Assembly: GCA_003024785.1 (NCBI GenBank)
Contig: PUQB01000063.1
Location: 186,001 to 250,000 of the forward strand
Length of the DNA stretch: 64,000 nucleotides
From: Selaginella tamariscina
Taxonomy: Eukaryota > Streptophyta > Lycopodiopsida > Selaginellales > Selaginellaceae
Direction of reading: 5' to 3'
Part shown: piece by piece, positions 58,727 to 64,000 of the stretch
How positions within the stretch are numbered: position 1 is the stretch's first letter
Layout of the letters: every line of letters begins with the position of its first letter
The notes under the pieces: model-generated
Database searches by the model: none
What the model was told of the DNA's origin: nothing
What the model saw: only the letters and a program-made list of their open reading frames with translations
Position numbers and translations under genes: made by a program

Positions 58727-60883
58727 ATGGACTCGATATGGAGTGAAGAATCTGTAATGCAGGGGCATGGGCTTATGAATCCGCTTGTAAGTCCGTTTCT
58801 GGGACAGCAAGTGATGACCGAGGAACAACTTGAGACACAGCAGGCAGATCTCCATCTACGCTACCATCTGCCAGCAGCTTGTGGAGATGCACAAGGCTAC
58901 GCTCTCTCATCACATACTTACAATGGTATGTGTCAATTGGGACATTGCATTGTAGAATGCGAGTGCAGAACATTGTAGAACGCACGCGTGTGTGTGCGCG
59001 TGCGTGTGCGTGCGCGTGTAAGTTGGTAAGATAGTTGAAATTTTAGTTCTTTAAGTTGAAAGCGTTCATATTTCAAAATGTGTTTAAAGCAAGTCGAGAA
59101 TATAGAATGCCCTCAACAAGACTTGCATTACGATTGCATCATCTTAAACCACTTAGAGATATGTATACACATACACATACATTATTATATGTGTATGTCC
59201 AGTACATATATAATTTGAACACCATATATTGGTCGCTTACGTCACATGCAAGCTGCTATCCCATAGTGTTTACATACGTCATCTTTAATCACCAGTAGCA
59301 TAGAATACTGATTATGACATGGTGCCGGAGCATAATGCTTATTTATATGTGTGGTGACTATTTATTGTTTTAGACTATAAGAATGAAGTTTTGGGCAGCA
59401 GCCTGCTGCGGCTGCCGTATGTGTATGTGTTAGTTAAAGAGAGAGAATTGTAATCTGCATACATAATGTAATCAACACGCACGAACACACACACACCATT
59501 AACAGTTTTAGACTATATCCGTGAAGTTTTACGCAGCAGGCATGATGTTGTGTGTGTGTGTGTGTGTGTGTTAGAGAGAGAGAGAGAGAATTGTAATCTG
59601 CGTAAATAATGTAATCAACACACACACCAAGAACAGTTTTAGACTATATCCGTGAAGTTTTACGCAGCAGGCATGATGTTGTTGTGTGTGTGTGTGTGGT
59701 GTGTGTGTTAGAGAGAGAGAGAGAATTGTAATCTGCGTAAATAATGTAATCAACACACACACCAAGAACAGCTTGAGACTATAACCATGAAGTTTTACGC
59801 AGCAGGCATGTTGTTGGGACACCAGTCACCAGTACAGGAATCCCCAATGTTAATGGACTGCACCATAAACCAACATCACGACAGCGATGGACACCCAGCC
59901 AGAACCAGCTGCGCATTCTCGAGAGGCTATTCCAAGGCAACGGCACGCCCAACAGGCAAAGGATAAGGAGATTACCAGCGAGCTAAGCCAGCAACGGGAG
60001 ATATCCGAGACAAATGTGTACAACTGGTTTCAGAACAGGAAGGCGAGAGCCAAGAGAAAGCAGAGACACGCTTCCTCCTCACATAATAAGGACACTGCAG
60101 AATCTGAAGTAGAGACTGATGGGGACTCCCCTGAAGAGAAGCGGAGCAAGATTGACATGCCAGACACCATCAGCGAAGCTGGTATGCTCTCATCTCTCTC
60201 TCTCTCCTCTCTTCTCTCTCTCTCTCTCTCTCTCTCTATATAATATATATATATAAAAGTTATAACTAATCTGAAAGCTTGCTCTTTATATACGAATATT
60301 AATACTTCATTTCGGAACAAAACAATTTATTTATTTTAATTATAAGTTAGTTATATAGAAAAGTTATGTTTTATTTGATTAATTAATTATTTTAACAGCT
60401 ACTCGTTACTCTATAGTAACACTCAATGGTAAAGCATGGAAGGTGAAGCCGGGAAGGTTAAACGTAAGGAGCAACTTTGGTGAGAATGCAATTCTACTGG
60501 ATCCCAGAGGACATGTTGTGGCCATGAACGAACTCGGTTTAACACTGGAGGCTCTACAACCTGGTGGAAATTATACAGTAGCTGGGTATGTAAATATATT
60601 TAATTAATTTTTATTATAAATTAAAAGTGATTAGATAATATTTATATAAAATGGTGGTTATATTAAAACAGGCTAGCAGAAACACCTGAGATTCAGACTG
60701 ATGCAGTTCCTACTTCTTCGAGTCAAGGTTTGTATTAATGTTGTATTAATAATTATGAGTTTTAAAATATAATGGGCATTTAATAAATTATTATATGCAC
60801 TAATAAATATATTAATACTAAATTTTACTAAATTAAAAAATTAAATGATGATAGCACCAGGTGGAACATTGCAAACTCGGTAA
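58727..60883 (+). CDS. WOX13-like: WUSCHEL-related homeobox protein, WOX13 clade (frame broken)
   Basis: Five exons: 58727-58925, 59838-60181, 60399-60585, 60672-60727, 60855-60883. Exon 1 ends with the WOX13-clade N-terminal motif ISIYATICQQLVEMHKA. Exon 2 holds the homeodomain: RQRWTPSQNQLRILERLF, GNGTPNRQRI, then EITSELSQQREISETNVYNW and FQNRKARAKRKQ, the DNA-recognition helix. Exon 3 carries the clade-typical C-terminal region (GKAWKVKPGRLNVRSNFGEN, NELGLTLEALQPGGNY). WOX13 proteins are nuclear transcription factors for cell fate and regeneration; they are the ancestral WOX type kept in mosses, lycophytes and ferns. Two one-base breaks occur: near 58834-58845 in exon 1 and at the A run 59965-59966 within the homeodomain. 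The acceptor at 59838 is chosen because it keeps phase with RQRWTP; decoy acceptors lie upstream in repeats. Confidence 0.87.
59372..59837 (+). repeat. tandem repeat of about 135 bp in WOX intron 1
   Basis: Units start at AGACTATA (59372, 59510, 59641) with a last partial copy at about 59775. Each contains GAAGTTTTACGCAGCAGGCA, a (GT)n tract, a (GA)n tract, TTGTAATCTGCGTAAATAAT and a (CA)n tract. The fourth copy runs into exon 2. Confidence 0.9.
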
Positions 60884-61894
60884 GAGTGTATGACTAGTTC
60901 ATTCTTTTGATGACTTGTAATTGCTCATTTCATTTTGTTTTGTCTGTATTTTTTGTATCTTTATAGAAACAATTTTAAAAAGAAAACAATAAGAATAAGA
61001 AAGACTAAGTTTCTTAAGAAATTGGAAATTCCTTAAATGACCGTAATAATCTTTGATAATGAACGTTGTAAGTAAAATGGGAATGATATATGAAAATGAA
61101 AATATAAAAAAAATCAATTAATTAATACTTAGATATTAACTATTAATATTTTAAATATACATTTTAATAAATATTATTTCTTTAAATCTATATTATTCTA
61201 AAACTATTTCTTTATATTAAAAAATATTAATATAATAAAAATATTATTTATTAAAAAAATAAAACTATAGACATTCCCATTTTAGTTATAACATTCATTT
61301 TTTGTCAAATTGATATAAAAATGCTTTAACTCAAATTAATAAATTATATAAATATCTCATAAATTAGTTTATCTTTAAAACTAATGAATGAATTAAATGA
61401 AATTTAATCTTTAAAATAAATTAATATCAAATGAATTTAAATAATATTTCAAATATAAACAGCATATATTGTTTTGATAATGTTTTTAAAATAATAAATC
61501 AAAATAATTTTCAATAAGAAATAAGGGCCATTGTGAAAATAACTAAGTTTTTTTGGGAATTTTCCCAATATTAAATGGTATATCTAATTTAAAACAGTTG
61601 ACTTTGTTTTATGGAGCTGGTTTTACATTTGTATCGAGCTAAAAAAAAGATTAGGTTTTCTAAATATTACAGATGCAATAATATATAATCATATATATAA
61701 TATAATGTGGTATTTAAATGCTATTAATTATTTACCAGCCATTAGATTATTTATTAAAATGCATCAAAATGAAATCATGATTGATATGTAAAAACAATCC
61801 TTTAAACTTAGATTGAAATTTCAGAATTAAGTTTTCTAATGGTAAAGAGATACATTTAAACCACACGCACGCGTGCACACACACACACACATTC
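60884..61894. other. AT-rich intergenic region, no gene seen
   Basis: Very high A/T content with oligo-A and oligo-T runs. A (CA)n tract at 61874-61890 precedes the PPR stop codon. No supported frame. Confidence 0.5.
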
Positions 61895-64000
61895 TTAAGC
61901 AGTTAAAACATTGGAGAAGACGACATACAAACCAGCTTCTGAAGAATCAACCTTGACAAGTTCATCATATACCCGAGCAGCTCTTTCAGCATTGTTATGA
62001 ACCGTGCATGCCGCACACAGACTCCTGAACATAATAGCATCCGGCTCAAAAGGCATACTGGCAATCAACTCCTCAGCTTGATCAAGATGTCCAGCCCGTC
62101 CCAGAAGATCCACCATGCACCCAAAGTGATCCAGAGTTCTTTCTCCAATCCCATAGTCATCGTACATGGACACAAAGTACATATGCCCGTCTTTGTACGC
62201 CCTGCATGGCTACATACGGATAACACACATAACATAGATACCTTGTTTGCGTTCATTCCTTCGAGAAGCATTTCCCCAAACACCTCGAGTGTAAGCTCGA
62301 AACACCCAGCTTGAGCATATGCTGTAAGCATCGAGTTCCATAATATAGAATCTGAATAACAATCCCTCTACATGAAAACAAGTATTAGAATACAACTAGT
62401 AGCATCATATACATTCATACTTACCTTAAGCTGATTAAACACAGTCCGTGCATCTACGAGACTCCCACATTTGCTATACATATTGATAAACGCAGTTCCT
62501 ACCACGACTGAGTCCACAACAATCTCTCTATGTATAACTCTACCTTCCTTAAGTGCAGGAGCAGCAGTACAAGCTTCAACAGCATGAAGAACAGCCACCA
62601 AGCCGATCTGCACACCTTCTAAATCCATCAGTTTGAAGAATGTTATTGCAAACTTGTTATGCCCAGAACGGGCATATGCTGCAAGCATCGAGGTCCACGC
62701 TCCTGTGTCTTTCTCAGGCATATTGTTGAAGGTTTCGCGTGCGTCCTCCAGTCGTGAGTTTCTTGAGTACGCATATATCATGGAGGTGTACGAGGTCGTG
62801 TCATAAACAGGCATTTCACGAAAGATGGTCTCTGCTGTGTCAATCTGCCCACCTTGTCCATATGCTTCTATCATGATATTCCAGGACGGAATGCTCATTT
62901 CCGGCATTCTTTTATACAAAGCTTCCGCTTCAGTAAGCTTCTCGTTCTTCACCAGACCCGTGAGAAACGAATTCCACGACACGATGTTCCACTGGGGCAT
63001 CATATTGAAGGCTTCAACAGCTAGTTCGATATCCCCATTCTGGGCATATGCTGAAACCATGGTTGTCCACGAGACAAGGTCCGGTTTGGGCATCTTCTGG
63101 AACAGATGCACGGCTTCTTGCAGCTTCCCATATTGCCCGTAAGCTGTTATCATTGTATTCCATGAAACATTCGTCCTCATTGGCATCCCTTCGAACATAC
63201 TCCGTGCTTCGTACAGATATCCATTCTGGGCATATGCAGCTAGCATTGCAGTCCATGTATAAACATTCGGTTCCTGCATCCGATCGTATACCATCTTCGC
63301 TTCTTGCACTTGCTCAGTCTGGGCAAGTGCAGTCATTATCAAAGTTGACGAGGTTTCATCCGGGTGAGGCATTCTCTCAAGCAAACAAATGGCTTCCTGC
63401 AGCATTCCGACTTGCACATATGCTTTAATCAGCGTATTCCATGTTGCTTGGTCTTTCTCACTCATTCTATCGAACATCTCCTTAGCTTGCTGCACATGCC
63501 CTTCTTGGGCATATGCAGCGATCATGATATTTTGTGAGGTTACACTCAGCTCCGGTAGCTTGTTGAAGAGAATTCTTGCATCGTGCATACGCCCACGTCG
63601 TACATACGCTGATATGATCGTGTTCCACGACACGCCGTTTCTTACAGGCATCCGGTCGAAGAGACTCCTGGCTTCTTGGAGATGCCCGTTCCGGGCATAT
63701 GCAGCGAGCATCGCATTCCATGCGACAACGTTTTTCTGGGGCATTCTTTCGAAGACATGTCTAGCAGATTGGAGATCTCCGTTCTCGGAGAATGCCTCAA
63801 GCAGGATGTTCCAAGAGAATATGTTGGGCTGCTGTATACTGTGGAACACAGAAGAAGCCTCATGTACGCTCCACATCTACCGTACATTTCCACAAGGAGA
63901 TTGAGCAGGTATCGATCCTTGCCATGCTTGCTGAGAATCTCTCTATGGAGGCGCCTGGCTTGTTGGAGGTCATTGCAGCTTCGCACTTGCCCTGCAGCCC
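61895..64000 (-). CDS. PPR protein of S-type 31-residue repeats with E-like end (partial, frame broken)
   Basis: Minus strand, running off the right edge. The large exon is 62425-64000+, an intron spans 62368-62424 (GTAAGT...TAG) and the last exon is 61895-62367. About a dozen tandem 31-residue PPR motifs are visible, for example VVAWNAMLAAYARNGHLQEA and NVSWNTMITAYGQYGKLQEA. A longer P/L-like stretch with CTAAPALKEGRVIH and FINMYSKCGSLVDA follows, then a final PPR and the E-type region CMVDLLGRAGHLDQAEELI with SLCAACTVHNNAERAARVYD, ending SNVLTA. There is no DYW deaminase domain. Such proteins bind organellar RNA, one base per repeat, and E-type members act in C-to-U editing. One-base breaks lie near 63871 (G run; CGRCGS then VHEASS) and near 62196-62203 (HAG then YKDGHMYF). 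The N-terminal part seen, SCNDLQQARRLHREILSKHG, lies near the true N-terminus, so any targeting peptide is beyond the window. Confidence 0.88.

Noticed and set aside
60180-60260. CT-repeat tract after WOX exon 2 as coding Ser/Leu repeat
   Set aside because: It lies just inside a canonical intron (GTATGC donor at 60182) and is a plain (TC)n microsatellite.
1-64000. CRISPR array, tRNA, rRNA, bacterial operon or phage
   Set aside because: No regularly spaced direct repeats with unique spacers, no cloverleaf or rRNA segments, and every gene is intron-split and plant-like.

Overview
This is nuclear DNA from a land plant. Every cellular gene I can read is split by short GT-AG introns of about 50 to 900 bp, many of them loaded with (GT)n, (CA)n or (GA)n tracts. 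The products are plant-type: a plastid glucose-6-phosphate translocator, an NCS1 nucleobase transporter, a plant alpha-carbonic anhydrase, a WOX13-clade homeodomain protein and an organellar PPR protein. Two hints favour a seed-free plant: a PPR protein built almost only of 31-residue repeats (common in lycophytes) and a gene resembling the animal ciliary protein CFAP96, which only plants with swimming sperm would need. A lycophyte such as Isoetes is my best guess and a fern is possible. This is inference.

Layout. About 1.9-36.98 kb is a graveyard of LTR retrotransposons. (i) A decayed Ty3/gypsy element on the minus strand (1.9-6.29 kb) shares its LTR with a LARD-like element with no coding capacity (6290-12548). 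(ii) A tandem TRIM with three LTRs and two internal regions has a perfect 5-bp target duplication (14059-15411). (iii) A complete but decayed plus-strand chromovirus with a chromodomain has TGGGT duplications and LTRs carrying a 13-bp minisatellite (17065-22988). (iv) Noncoding direct repeats fill 23.0-26.6 kb. (v) A second plus-strand gypsy element lies at 27407-31604. (vi) Several plus- and minus-strand LTRs of one family surround a truncated minus-strand gypsy pol (31.7-36.98 kb). From 37 to 40.7 kb only degenerate remnants are visible.

The right third (40.8-64 kb) is gene-dense. In order: NCS1/PLUTO-like transporter (-), alpha-carbonic anhydrase (+), GPT translocator (-), CFAP96-like protein (+), mitochondrial-type ribosomal protein uS5 (-), ASG2/WDTC1-type DCAF (+), WOX13-like homeodomain gene (+) and a PPR gene (-, running off the right edge). 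Neighbouring gene ends are only 162-252 bp apart, and uS5 and the DCAF gene are divergent with 228 bp between start codons.

Five of the eight genes (NCS1, CA, GPT, WOX, PPR) carry single-base frame breaks, several of them in short homopolymers. The DCAF, uS5 and CFAP96-like frames are intact. Either the assembly keeps indel errors or several genes are decaying. The carbonic anhydrase has also lost two of its three zinc-ligand histidines by substitution, which indel errors do not explain. I see no operon, CRISPR array, tRNA or rRNA. The genes look functionally unrelated, as expected of a eukaryotic chromosome segment.
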